DNA from: Streptomyces xanthophaeus | GTDB lineage: Bacteria > Actinomycetota > Actinomycetes > Streptomycetales > Streptomycetaceae | Reading direction: 5' to 3' | Assembly: GCF_000725805.1 (NCBI RefSeq) | Contig: NZ_KL647132.1 | Span: 248,001 to 312,000, forward strand | Length of the DNA: 64,000 nt | Part shown: positions 1-12,229 of the stretch, in pieces | How positions within the stretch are numbered: position 1 is the first letter of the stretch | Layout: every line of letters begins with the position of its first letter | Position numbers and translations under genes: made by a program | The notes under the pieces: model-generated | What the model was told of the DNA's origin: nothing | The model's database searches: none | The model's input: the letters and a program-made list of their open reading frames with translations, nothing else

Positions 1-4071
<4,071 letters not shown>

Positions 4072-4401
4072 CGGCTCTCCCGTCGTCGTCGTGGCATATG
4101 TGCATAGCCGAGGGACGACGTTGGCCCTCTGCGAAATTTCGTGCAGATTACATGATGACGACAATCCCGAGAAGCGGATACGTCATTCCAGCATGCGGAC
4201 ACTGCGCGAGGCAGAAAAGAGGGGACCTTCGCTGAACATCCGAAGGTCGTACGACGGATGCGTCACGGGGCGAGGGTCCCGGTGCAGGGCGGGCATCGTT
4301 GCCCGGAGCCCTGGTGTGATGCCCGGCGGACACTCAATCGAAACCGCCGAGTAACGGACTACTTATGTTGCCTACTGCATAGTGTCTCATTCCCTGCGCG
4401 G
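4072..4401. other. Intergenic region between gltB and the VIT-family gene
   Basis: This 330-bp stretch is upstream of gltB and downstream of the VIT-family gene, so it should hold the gltB promoter. It is less GC-rich than its surroundings. Visible elements are the palindrome CGAAATTTCG at 4132-4141, a GlnR-box-like pair at 4136-4151, and an 8-bp inverted repeat GACCTTCG/CGAAGGTC at 4224-4231 and 4241-4248. No convincing open reading frame with a ribosome binding site is seen. Confidence 0.6.
4136..4151 (-). promoter_or_regulatory. Possible GlnR-type half-box pair upstream of gltB
   Basis: Read on the minus strand the site is GTAAT-N6-GAAAT, matching 8 of 10 positions of the actinomycete GlnR pattern gTnAc-N6-GaAAc. 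It ends about 65 bp before the gltB ATG, a plausible position for nitrogen control of a GOGAT gene. Only one box pair is seen, so the call is weak. Confidence 0.3.
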
Positions 4402-5133
4402 TCAGCCTATGGCCCCACCGATCCAGGTTCCCAGGATGTACGTCACACCCGCGGCCGCGCCACCCAGGACGAGCTGGCGCACACCGCTGTACCACCAGGA
4501 CCTGGCCGTGACCCGGGCGACGACCGCGCCGCAGGCGAAGAGCCCCACCAGCGCCAGCAGGACCGCGGGCCACAGGGACGTGGCCCCGAGCAGGTACGGC
4601 AGTACGGGCAGCAGCGCACCGAGCGCGAACGAGCCGAAGGACGAGACGGCGGCGACCATCGGCGAGGGCAGGTCGTCGGGGTCGATCCCGAGCTCCTCGC
4701 GGGCGTGTATCTCCAGCGCCTGCTCCGGATCGCGCGACAGCTGCATGGCGACCTCGCGGGCGAGGGCGGGCTCGACGCCGCGCGAGACGTAGAGCTCGGC
4801 CAGCTCCTCCATCTCGTCGACCGGGTGCTTGCGCAGCTGCTGGCGCTCGATGTCCAGCTCGGCCAGGACCAGCTCCCGCTGTGAGGCGACGGAGGTGTAC
4901 TCACCGGCGGCCATCGAGAAGGCGCCGGCCGCCAGGCCCGCCAGGCCGGTGATCACCAGGGTCTGCGGGGCGACGGCGCCGCCGGCCATGCCGGTCATCA
5001 GGGCGAGGTTGGAGACCAGCCCGTCCATGGCGCCGAACACGGCCGGCCGCAGCCATCCGCCGTTCACGTCCCGGTGGGTGTGGTTGTCCCGGTGGGCGGT
5101 GTGCAGCGGTGCCTGGACGTCAATGATGGACAT
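4402..5133 (-). CDS. VIT1/CCC1 transporter family membrane protein
   Basis: A 243-residue membrane protein of the VIT1/CCC1 family, whose characterised members move iron or manganese across membranes. After a short His-containing cytoplasmic start (HTAHRDNHTHRD) comes VFGAMDGLVSNLALMTG, the conserved first helix, then GAFSMAAGEYTSVASQREL typical of the family. A charged cytoplasmic segment (about residues 75-150) and three hydrophobic helices follow. The start ATG at 5133 has GGGGAG about 8 nt upstream; a longer in-frame reading runs back over the divergent gene and is not credible. The metal substrate cannot be read from sequence. Confidence 0.88.
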   Translation of the reverse strand: MSIIDVQAPLHTAHRDNHTHRDVNGGWLRPAVFGAMDGLVSNLALMTGMAGGAVAPQTLVITGLAGLAAGAFSMAAGEYTSVASQRELVLAELDIERQQLRKHPVDEMEELAELYVSRGVEPALAREVAMQLSRDPEQALEIHAREELGIDPDDLPSPMVAAVSSFGSFALGALLPVLPYLLGATSLWPAVLLALVGLFACGAVVARVTARSWWYSGVRQLVLGGAAAGVTYILGTWIGGAIG

Positions 5134-5379
5134 GCGACAAATCTCCCCTTTTGCGCGAACGGGCGGCGCGACACGTCCCGCTCCCCCTGACACCTCGAAC
5201 CTACGCACGATTTTTCGGCCCCGCCAGCAAGGAAGGCCGTACTTACCTGCGGTTTTGCGCCTCGGCGACCGGGTGACGGGGGTCTTCGCGGGGTGTTTCG
5301 CGACAGGCGACAAACCACATGCCATGGCACAAATCCCCCAAGGGCTCAATATGAGTCCCATCAAGTGGAGAGGCGCGCC

Positions 5380-6366
5380 ATGGAGCTGATTGCATGCAAT
5401 CCGCAGGTCCTCCTCGAACGGGCCAGGGGCGCTCTTCTGGGCCTCGCGGTGGGTGACGCGCTGGGCGCCCCCGCAGAGAACATGAAGCCGTCCGAGATCC
5501 GGGCGAAGTGGGGCCGCATCGAAGGCTTCGTGTCGGAGGACCCGGCGGGTACGGACGACACCGAGTACGCGATCTTCTCGGGGCTCCTCCTGGCCCGGCA
5601 CGGCTCGGCCCTCACCGTCTCGCACGTGGAACGGGCGTGGCACCACTGGATCGCGGACCTGGACGAGGGCCCCTTCCGCGGCGCCGGCTTCTCCGAGCGC
5701 GGCACCCTGGAGAACCTCCGCCGGGGGCTCGCCGCCCCCATCTCGGCGCAGCACCGGCACGCGTGGTCGGACGGCCTCGCCATGCGGGCGGCGCCCTTCG
5801 GGGTGTTCGCCGCGGGCCGGCCCGCGGAGGCGGCCCGGCTGGTGGCGATCGACGGCTCGGTCAGCCACGACGGGGAGGGCATCTACGGCGGCCAGGCGGT
5901 CGCGGCGGGGGTCGCCGCCGCGATGGCGGGCGGCTCCGCGGCCTCGGTCGTCTCGGCGGCCCTGTCCGTCATCCCGTCCGACTCCTGGACGGCCCGCTCC
6001 CTGCGGCGGGCGGTCACCGCCGCCCCGCGCGGCGAACGGGCGGTGCGCTCGGCGGTGGTCATCGGCGGCTACCCGTGGACCGACCTGGCCCCGGAGGCGG
6101 TGGGCCTGGCCTTCGGCGCCTTCGCCGCCTGCCGGGGGGACTTCTCCGGCTCGGTCCTGACGGCCGTGAACATGGGACGGGACGCGGACACCACGGCGGC
6201 CGTCGCGGGCGCCCTGGCCGGGGCGATGTCCGGCGCCGCGGCGATCCCCGAGGCATGGGCCTCGGCGATCGGCCCGGTGCGGGGCAGCTGCCTGCCCTCG
6301 ATGCGGGGCTACCACGTCCTGGACATCGCGGACCTCCTCACCCCCGAATACGAGGCCCCCCGATGA
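5380..6366 (+). CDS. ADP-ribosylglycohydrolase family protein (ARH1 of array)
   Basis: First of four consecutive ARH/DraG-fold proteins, 328 residues. Family members hydrolyse N- or O-glycosidic bonds to ADP-ribose or related ribosides with two Mg ions. The metal motifs look complete: GLAVGDALGAP near residues 21-31, TDDT at 58-61, and GRDADT with Asp268 and Asp270 near the C-terminus, followed by the Ala/Gly-rich helix typical of the fold. The start ATG at 5380 has GGAGAGG upstream; an in-frame upstream ATG at 5293 adds residues unlike the family. Its stop overlaps the next start as ATGA. It is probably an active hydrolase; the substrate is unknown. Confidence 0.9.
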   Translation: MELIACNPQVLLERARGALLGLAVGDALGAPAENMKPSEIRAKWGRIEGFVSEDPAGTDDTEYAIFSGLLLARHGSALTVSHVERAWHHWIADLDEGPFRGAGFSERGTLENLRRGLAAPISAQHRHAWSDGLAMRAAPFGVFAAGRPAEAARLVAIDGSVSHDGEGIYGGQAVAAGVAAAMAGGSAASVVSAALSVIPSDSWTARSLRRAVTAAPRGERAVRSAVVIGGYPWTDLAPEAVGLAFGAFAACRGDFSGSVLTAVNMGRDADTTAAVAGALAGAMSGAAAIPEAWASAIGPVRGSCLPSMRGYHVLDIADLLTPEYEAPR

Positions 6367-8471
6367 CCCGCTCCCCCGACCCCACCCCGGCGACCACCAC
6401 CCCGCCCGCGCCAACCCTCGGCGCGGGCGCCACGACTACGGCAGGCCTCAGCGCGAGCGCCACCGCCGCGGCAGGACCCGGCGCGGGGGCCGCTGGCCCC
6501 GTCCCGTCAGCCTCCGGCCCGGCAACCCCGCCCGCGCCAACCCTCGGCACTGGCGCCCCGACTCCGGCAGTTCTAGGGGCGGGGACCTCGGCCCCGGCAG
6601 GCCTCGGCGCGGGGGCCTCAACCCGGGCGGGCCTCGGCACGCCGCCCACCAGCCCCGTCCCGGCAGCCTCCGGGCCGGCAACCCCGACCCTCGCGGGCCT
6701 CGGCGCGAGCGCCCCCGCCGTGGCCGGACCCGGCGCGGGGGCCACTGGCCCCGTCCCGGCAGCCTCCGGCCCGGCAACCCCGGCCCCCGCGGGCCTCGGC
6801 ACTGGCGCCCCGACTCCGGGCCTCGGCGCGGGGGCCGCAACCCCGGCGGGCCTCGGCGCGCGGGCCGCGGCCCCAGCGCCCCTCGGCGCGAGCGCCACCG
6901 CCGCGGCAGGACCCGGCGCGGGGGCCGCCGTCGGGGCTGCGGCGCCTGGCTCCGTGCCCGCCGCGCCCACGGCCCCGGCCGCCGGCGGTGTGGCCCTCGC
7001 CCCGCCGGCCCCCTTCTCCGGACCCGGGACCAGAATCGTCCTCCACCCCCACCCGGCCCCGGCCGGCCTGCCCCCCGTACCGCCCCTGTCCCCCGTCCCC
7101 GAGCCCGCAGGGCCGGGCACGGCCGCGGATCCCGGTGCGGTTCTGCCCCCCACCGGGACCGCCCTGCATCCCGCCGGGCCCCGTCCGGCCCTGGCCCCGG
7201 CGGGCCTGCACCCCGTAGGGCCCGGCCCCGTACCGGTCCTGGCACCCGCCGCCGGGCCCGCACGGGCCGGTACCGCATCGGCCCTCGCCGCAGCCCCGGC
7301 GGCCCCGGCCCCGGCGGTCCGGCCCGTGTCGCTCCCCGCAGGGGTCCGCGCAGGGGTCCGGCCCATCGAGGGGCTGCTCCTCGGGCTCGCCGCAGGCGAC
7401 GCCGCCGGGTGGCCCGCCGCCCGGCACCGGGCCAGCCGGATGCCCGAGTGGACCCGCCGCCTCACCCGCGAGCTCGACACCTTCGCCGAGCAGAACGCCA
7501 CCACCACCCTCCCCGTCCCCATCGCCCTCAACCAGCCCCCCGAACCCCTGCGCCTCGGCCCGAGCGACGACGCCGAATGGGCCGCCTTCGTCGCCGAGTC
7601 CGTCCTCACCGCCGCGGGCGTGCTGCTCAGCGACCTCTCCCGGTCCCGCCGCATGCGCGCCGCCATCGACCTCGCCTGGAACGCCCTCGCCTCCGAGATC
7701 GCCGCGGCGGCCGAACGCGCACCCGAGGTCGAATCCGCCGTCCTCCCCCTCCGCGCCCGGATCTCCGTCCGGGCCGGTCTCGGCAACCTCGCCGCAGGCC
7801 TCCGCCCGCCCGCCACCGGCCACGACAACCCGCACTACTTCGACGACGCCGCCTGCGTCCGGGCCTGTGTCCTCGCCGTCGTCCACCCCGGGGACCCCCG
7901 CGCGGCCGCCGACCTCGCCGAGTTCGACGCCCGCTACACCCAGGACGGCGACGGGGTCCACGGGGCCCGCGCCATGGCCGCCGCCATCGCGACCGCCCTC
8001 GGCGGCGCGGACGTCGACTCCGCGGTCGAGGCCGCCCTCGGACAGCTCCCCGAGGCCACCGAGATCGGCCGCAACGCCCGCCACGCGGTCCGTCTCGCCC
8101 GTACGAGCCGGGAAGGCGGTGCGTTCGCCATCGTCCCGACCCTGGAACACGAGATCGTGGACCACGTGTACAGCTACGGGATCGCCGCCGCCGAGACCGT
8201 GCCCGTCGCCCTGGCCCTGGCGACGGCCGCCCGCGGCAGGGTCACCGAGGCCGTCCCGGCCGCGGCCTGCCTGTCCCGCGTAGCCGACTCCGCCCCCGCC
8301 CTGGCCGGCGCGCTCACCGGCGCCCTCGGCGGCGGCGACTCGATCCCCACGGCCTGGCGCGAGGCCTGCCGCACCCTCTCCGGATGCGCCCTCCCCCGGC
8401 TCGCCGGCACCGACCTCGTGGAACTCGCCGCGCTCCTGACCCGCACGGAACTCACCTCACCCAAGGGATGA
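6363..8471 (+). CDS. ARH-fold protein with long Ala/Pro/Gly leader and degenerate active site (ARH2)
   Basis: Second ARH-fold protein, 702 residues. Residues 1 to ~330 are low-complexity Ala, Pro, Gly, Thr and Val with imperfect repeats of the type PAASGPATP and GLGAGA; the globular domain starts near residue 331 (RPIEGLLLGLAAGDAAG). The active-site motifs are weakened. TDDT is replaced by SDDA (401-404), and the C-terminal GRDADT-type motif reads SRVADSAP, so the first metal-binding Asp is Val640 while Asp642 remains. It may be a non-catalytic partner of its neighbours. The ATG overlaps the previous stop (ATGA). An alternative start is GTG at 7326, which would remove the leader but has no ribosome binding site. 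Confidence 0.75.
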   Translation: MTRSPDPTPATTTPPAPTLGAGATTTAGLSASATAAAGPGAGAAGPVPSASGPATPPAPTLGTGAPTPAVLGAGTSAPAGLGAGASTRAGLGTPPTSPVPAASGPATPTLAGLGASAPAVAGPGAGATGPVPAASGPATPAPAGLGTGAPTPGLGAGAATPAGLGARAAAPAPLGASATAAAGPGAGAAVGAAAPGSVPAAPTAPAAGGVALAPPAPFSGPGTRIVLHPHPAPAGLPPVPPLSPVPEPAGPGTAADPGAVLPPTGTALHPAGPRPALAPAGLHPVGPGPVPVLAPAAGPARAGTASALAAAPAAPAPAVRPVSLPAGVRAGVRPIEGLLLGLAAGDAAGWPAARHRASRMPEWTRRLTRELDTFAEQNATTTLPVPIALNQPPEPLRLGPSDDAEWAAFVAESVLTAAGVLLSDLSRSRRMRAAIDLAWNALASEIAAAAERAPEVESAVLPLRARISVRAGLGNLAAGLRPPATGHDNPHYFDDAACVRACVLAVVHPGDPRAAADLAEFDARYTQDGDGVHGARAMAAAIATALGGADVDSAVEAALGQLPEATEIGRNARHAVRLARTSREGGAFAIVPTLEHEIVDHVYSYGIAAAETVPVALALATAARGRVTEAVPAAACLSRVADSAPALAGALTGALGGGDSIPTAWREACRTLSGCALPRLAGTDLVELAALLTRTELTSPKG

Positions 8472-8478
8472 TTCGGAC

Positions 8479-9624
8479 ATGACGCTCACGTTGGAGGAAC
8501 GGGCCGCAGGCGCCCTCGTCGGAGCCGCCGTGGGCGACGCCCTCGGCGGCCCGGTGGAGGGCTGGACCCCGGAGCAGATCCTCGACCGGCACGGCGGCCG
8601 CGTGCACGGCATCGTCGGCCCGTGGCACGAGGACTGGCGCACGGCCCGCCCCATCGCCCCGTACCACAAGGGCGACGGGCACGTCACCGACGACACCCTC
8701 ATGACCCACGCCCTGGTGCGGGTCTACGCGACCGTGCGCGACCACCTGGACGCGTACGCGGTCGCCGAGCACCTGGTCCCCGACCTGATGACCAACCCCC
8801 GCTGGATCCCCGAGCTGGAGGCCGAAGCCCTGCCGCTCCAGCGGATCTTCCTCGCCGAGAAGTGGATCGTGACCCGGCTGCACTACGGGCACGTCGACCC
8901 GCGCGAGGCCGGCAGCGGCAACATCGTCAACTGCGGCGCCGCGATGTACATGGCGCCCGTCGGGATCGTCAACGCGGGCAATCCGCACGGCGCGTACGCG
9001 GAGGCGCTGGACCTGGCCGGCGCCCACCAGTCCTCGTACGGGCGGGAGGCGGCCGGGGTGTTCGCGGCGGCGGTGGCCGCCGCCTGCCTGCCCGGGGCGA
9101 CGGCCTCCTCGGTGGTGGAGACGGCCCTGTCCCTGGCCAAGGACGGCACCCGGGCGGCCATCGCCGCCGTCGCCGAAGCGGCCTCGGCGCACCGGGACTT
9201 CGAGTCGGCGCTGGCTCCGCTGCGGGCGGCGGTGGCCCCGTACGACTCGGTCGGCCCGGACTACCGCAACCCGTCGCTGGGCGCCCGCCGCCCCTCGCGC
9301 CTGCACTCCATCGAGGAACTGCCCGTCGCGCTCGGGATGCTGCTGGTCGGGAACGGCTCCTACGAGACCTCCGTGCTCGGCGCGGTCAACTACGGCCGGG
9401 ACTGCGACTCCATCGCCACCATGGCCGGGGCGATCGCCGGGGCGCTCGGCGGCGAGCAGGCGGTCCCGGCGGCCTGGGCCAAGCAGGTCGCCGAGGCCAG
9501 CCGCCTCGACCTGCACGCCCCGGCCGCGGTCCTCGCCACGGTGGCCCGGGAGGTCTTCACCCGCGACCTGGCACGCCGCGATGCCCACGAGTCGGCCTTC
9601 ACCGCGATCTCGGCCCCCCGGTGA
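8479..9624 (+). CDS. ADP-ribosylglycohydrolase family protein (ARH3 of array)
   Basis: Third ARH-fold protein, 381 residues, compact, with no low-complexity leader. The motifs are complete: AAVGDALGGPVEGW near the N-terminus, VTDDT with Asp71 and Asp72, and NYGRDCDS with Asp308 and Asp310, followed by MAGAIAGALGG. It carries an insertion around residues 95-160 (containing MTNPRWIPELEAEALPLQR) that is absent from ARH1, pointing to a different substrate pocket. It begins 8 nt after ARH2 and ends in a GTGA overlap with ARH4. It is probably catalytic; the substrate is unknown. Confidence 0.9.
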   Translation: MTLTLEERAAGALVGAAVGDALGGPVEGWTPEQILDRHGGRVHGIVGPWHEDWRTARPIAPYHKGDGHVTDDTLMTHALVRVYATVRDHLDAYAVAEHLVPDLMTNPRWIPELEAEALPLQRIFLAEKWIVTRLHYGHVDPREAGSGNIVNCGAAMYMAPVGIVNAGNPHGAYAEALDLAGAHQSSYGREAAGVFAAAVAAACLPGATASSVVETALSLAKDGTRAAIAAVAEAASAHRDFESALAPLRAAVAPYDSVGPDYRNPSLGARRPSRLHSIEELPVALGMLLVGNGSYETSVLGAVNYGRDCDSIATMAGAIAGALGGEQAVPAAWAKQVAEASRLDLHAPAAVLATVAREVFTRDLARRDAHESAFTAISAPR

Positions 9625-11327
9625 ACCGTGCCCCCGGCCTCGCGCCCCCCGGCCCGGTGCCACCCGGTACGGAGCCCGGCCCGCCCGGCGCCGCCCCGGC
9701 CCCCACCCCGGCCCCGACCCCGACTCCGACTCCGGCTCCGGCTCCGACTCCGGCTCCGGCCCCGACTCCGGCTCCGGCCCCTGCTCCCGGCCGGCACCCC
9801 GGCCCGGCGGCCCGCCCGGGCTCCGGGCCCGTCCGCGGTGGCGCCGCGGAGTACGGCGACGTGCTGCTGCGGGTGACCTGGGTGCAGCCCGAGGACCTGA
9901 TCGGGCACGAGTTGCGGCAGGCCGCCGAGGACGGACGCGACCCGGGGCCCGCCCGGCGGGCCTGGCTCGCCGCGGGCGGGCACCTCGCGCCGGAACGCGC
10001 CGGGGCCTCCCCCGGCCCGGCAGACCCGGCCCTGCGCGCCCTGGCCGTCCGTCTCCTGGACGAACTCGCGGCCCTGCCGTCCCCGTCGGCCGTCGACGAA
10101 CCGCAGACCTGGGAAGCCGTACGCGCCTGCTGGCCCACCCATGACGGCCAAGCAGCGCCCGTCCCCGACGGCCAAGCAGCGCCCGTCCCCGACGCCCACC
10201 CTGCGCCCGGGCCCGGCCACGCCGCGCCCCGCGCCGCCGGGCCCGGCGCGCCGCGGCCCCCGGTCCCGCCGGACCTGCGGGACCGGCTGGAGGCCGCCTG
10301 GCTCGGGCGCGCCGCGGGCTGCTTGCTGGGCAAGCCCGTGGAGAAGCTCCCGCTCCAGGCCATCCGGGCCCTGGCCCGCGCGGCGGGCAACTGGCCCCTC
10401 GACGGCTGGTTCACCGCCGAGGGGGTCCCGCCGGAACTGCTGGCCGCGCACCCCTGGAACCGGCGCTCCGCCCCCACCTCCCTCGCCGAGAACATCGACG
10501 GCATGCCCGAGGACGACGACCTCAACTACCCCCTCCTGGGCCTGCTGCTGCTCCAGCGGCACGGCCCGGGCTTCACCACCGCCGACGTGGGCCGCCTCTG
10601 GCTCGACGAGCTGCCGGCGGGGCGGACCTTCACCGCCGAGCGCATCGCGTACCGCAATCTCCTCCTCGGCCTGGAACCGCCCGCCACCGCCACCCACCAC
10701 AACCCCTTCCGCGAGTGGATCGGCGCCCTCATCCGCGCCGACGTCCACGGCTGGACCCACCCCGGCGACCCGGCCGCCGCCGCGGCCGCCGCCTACCGGG
10801 ACGCCGCCCTGACCCACACCGGCAACGGCGTGTACGCGGCCCTGTTCGTCGCCGCCGCCACCGCCGAGGCCGCCTCCGGCCGGGCCGACGTGCACGGCGC
10901 GCTGCGGGCCGGGCTGGCCGTCGTACCGCCGCGCTCGCGCCTCGCCGAGGCCGTCCGTTCCGGGATCGGGGCGGCCTGCGAGGAGCCGGACTTCGAGGCC
11001 GTCGTCGACCGGCTGCACGCCCGCTACGGCCACTACCACTGGGTGCACGCCGTCCCCAACACCGCTCTGGTCGCCGCCGCCCTCACCCACGCCGGCGGCG
11101 AGTTCACCGGGTCCATCTGCCGGGCCGTTTCCGGCGGTTGGGACACCGACTCCAACGGGGCCACGGCCGGCGCGCTCGCCGGGATCCTGGCCGGGTCGCC
11201 CGGGCGGCTGCCCGAGCGCTGGACCGCTCCGCTGCGCAACCGCCTCGCCACGACCGTCGCCGGTTTCGACGGCATCGGCTTCGACACCCTCGCCCACCTC
11301 ACCGCACAGGAGGCAGCCCGCTCATGA
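9621..11327 (+). CDS. ARH-fold protein with Pro/Ala/Thr-rich leader and DDDLNY motif (ARH4)
   Basis: Fourth ARH-fold protein, 568 residues, starting at a GTG that overlaps the previous stop. Residues ~14-60 are a Pro-Ala-Thr repeat encoded by a near-hexameric DNA repeat. Residues 70-175 form a separate small region (EYGDVLLRVTWVQPEDLIGH) also seen with this subfamily, followed by a direct repeat of DGQAAPVP. The ARH domain begins near residue 225 (AAWLGRAAGCLLGKPVE). The first metal motif is EDDDLNY (297-303) instead of TDDT, a variant shared by a distinct ARH subfamily; the C-terminal motif GGWDTDSNGA with Asp508 and Asp510 is intact. It is likely active on a substrate different from that of ARH1 and ARH3. 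Confidence 0.82.
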   Translation: MNRAPGLAPPGPVPPGTEPGPPGAAPAPTPAPTPTPTPAPAPTPAPAPTPAPAPAPGRHPGPAARPGSGPVRGGAAEYGDVLLRVTWVQPEDLIGHELRQAAEDGRDPGPARRAWLAAGGHLAPERAGASPGPADPALRALAVRLLDELAALPSPSAVDEPQTWEAVRACWPTHDGQAAPVPDGQAAPVPDAHPAPGPGHAAPRAAGPGAPRPPVPPDLRDRLEAAWLGRAAGCLLGKPVEKLPLQAIRALARAAGNWPLDGWFTAEGVPPELLAAHPWNRRSAPTSLAENIDGMPEDDDLNYPLLGLLLLQRHGPGFTTADVGRLWLDELPAGRTFTAERIAYRNLLLGLEPPATATHHNPFREWIGALIRADVHGWTHPGDPAAAAAAAYRDAALTHTGNGVYAALFVAAATAEAASGRADVHGALRAGLAVVPPRSRLAEAVRSGIGAACEEPDFEAVVDRLHARYGHYHWVHAVPNTALVAAALTHAGGEFTGSICRAVSGGWDTDSNGATAGALAGILAGSPGRLPERWTAPLRNRLATTVAGFDGIGFDTLAHLTAQEAARS

Positions 11328-12229
11328 CGGCCATCGCCGTGCTCGGCAGTACGAACATGGACCTCGTCGCCTACGTCCCGAAGGCCCCCCGCCTCGGGGA
11401 GACCGTCACCGGCCGCGCCTTCCGCACGGCCCCCGGCGGCAAGGGCGCCAACCAGGCCGTGGCCGCCGCCCGCAGCGGCGCGGAGGTGGTGATGATCGGG
11501 GCGGTCGGGGCCGACGACTTCGGTGTGCGGCTGCGCTCCGCGCTCGCCTCCGCCGGGGTCGACACGACGGCCCTGCGCACCGTGGAGGGCGCCAGCGGCA
11601 CCGCGCACATCACGGTGGACGACGAGGGCGCCAACAGCATCATCGTGGTCCCCGGGGCGAACGCGCACGTCACCGGCCTGGAGGCGGGTGACGACGGCCG
11701 GATCGGCGCCGCGGACCTGCTGCTGCTCCAGCTGGAGCTGCCGCTGGAGGCGGTGCTCGCCGGGGCCCTGGCGGCCCGCGCGCACGGGGTGCGTACGGTC
11801 CTCACCCCGGCCCCGGCGCAGCAGCTGCCCGCCGGGCTCCTCGCCGCCACCGACCTGCTGGTCCCCAACGAGCACGAGGCGGCCGCCCTGACCGGGCTCA
11901 CCGACCCGTACCGGGCCGCCGAGGCGCTCCTGGAGCAGGTGCCGGAGGTCGTGATCACCCTGGGCGCCGCCGGATCGCTGTACGCGGCCAGGGGCCGGGA
12001 GCCGCGCGCCGTGCCCGCCCCGCAGGTGCGGGCCGTGGACACCACCGCCGCCGGGGACACCTTCGTCGGGGCGCTGGCCGTGGCGCTCGGGGAGGGCCGC
12101 GCGATGGACGGCGCCCTCGCCTGGGCCTCCTGCGCGGCGGCGCTGTCCGTGCAGCGGCCGGGCGCGCAGGACTCGATGCCGTCCCGCGCCGAGCTCGTCG
12201 CCTTCGCGGCCGCCCAGGGCGTCCGCTGA
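11324..12229 (+). CDS. rbsK: Ribokinase-like PfkB family sugar kinase
   Basis: A 301-residue PfkB-fold kinase closest to ribokinase, expected to phosphorylate ribose or a ribose-containing product at O5. It shows the substrate motif GSTNMDLV, the APGGKGANQA loop near residue 40, and the ATP/anion-hole motif TTAAGDTF with catalytic Asp245. AGGAGG lies 10 nt before the ATG, which overlaps the ARH4 stop (ATGA). Co-translation behind four glycohydrolase-fold proteins suggests it captures the sugar they release. The substrate could also be a nucleoside or another pentose. Confidence 0.88.
   Translation: MTAIAVLGSTNMDLVAYVPKAPRLGETVTGRAFRTAPGGKGANQAVAAARSGAEVVMIGAVGADDFGVRLRSALASAGVDTTALRTVEGASGTAHITVDDEGANSIIVVPGANAHVTGLEAGDDGRIGAADLLLLQLELPLEAVLAGALAARAHGVRTVLTPAPAQQLPAGLLAATDLLVPNEHEAAALTGLTDPYRAAEALLEQVPEVVITLGAAGSLYAARGREPRAVPAPQVRAVDTTAAGDTFVGALAVALGEGRAMDGALAWASCAAALSVQRPGAQDSMPSRAELVAFAAAQGVR

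Noticed and set aside
8622..9620. In-frame 5' extension of ARH4
   Set aside because: The extension reads through ARH3 in another frame and is Arg/Gly-rich shadow sequence; the GTG at 9621 overlapping the ARH3 stop is the sensible start.
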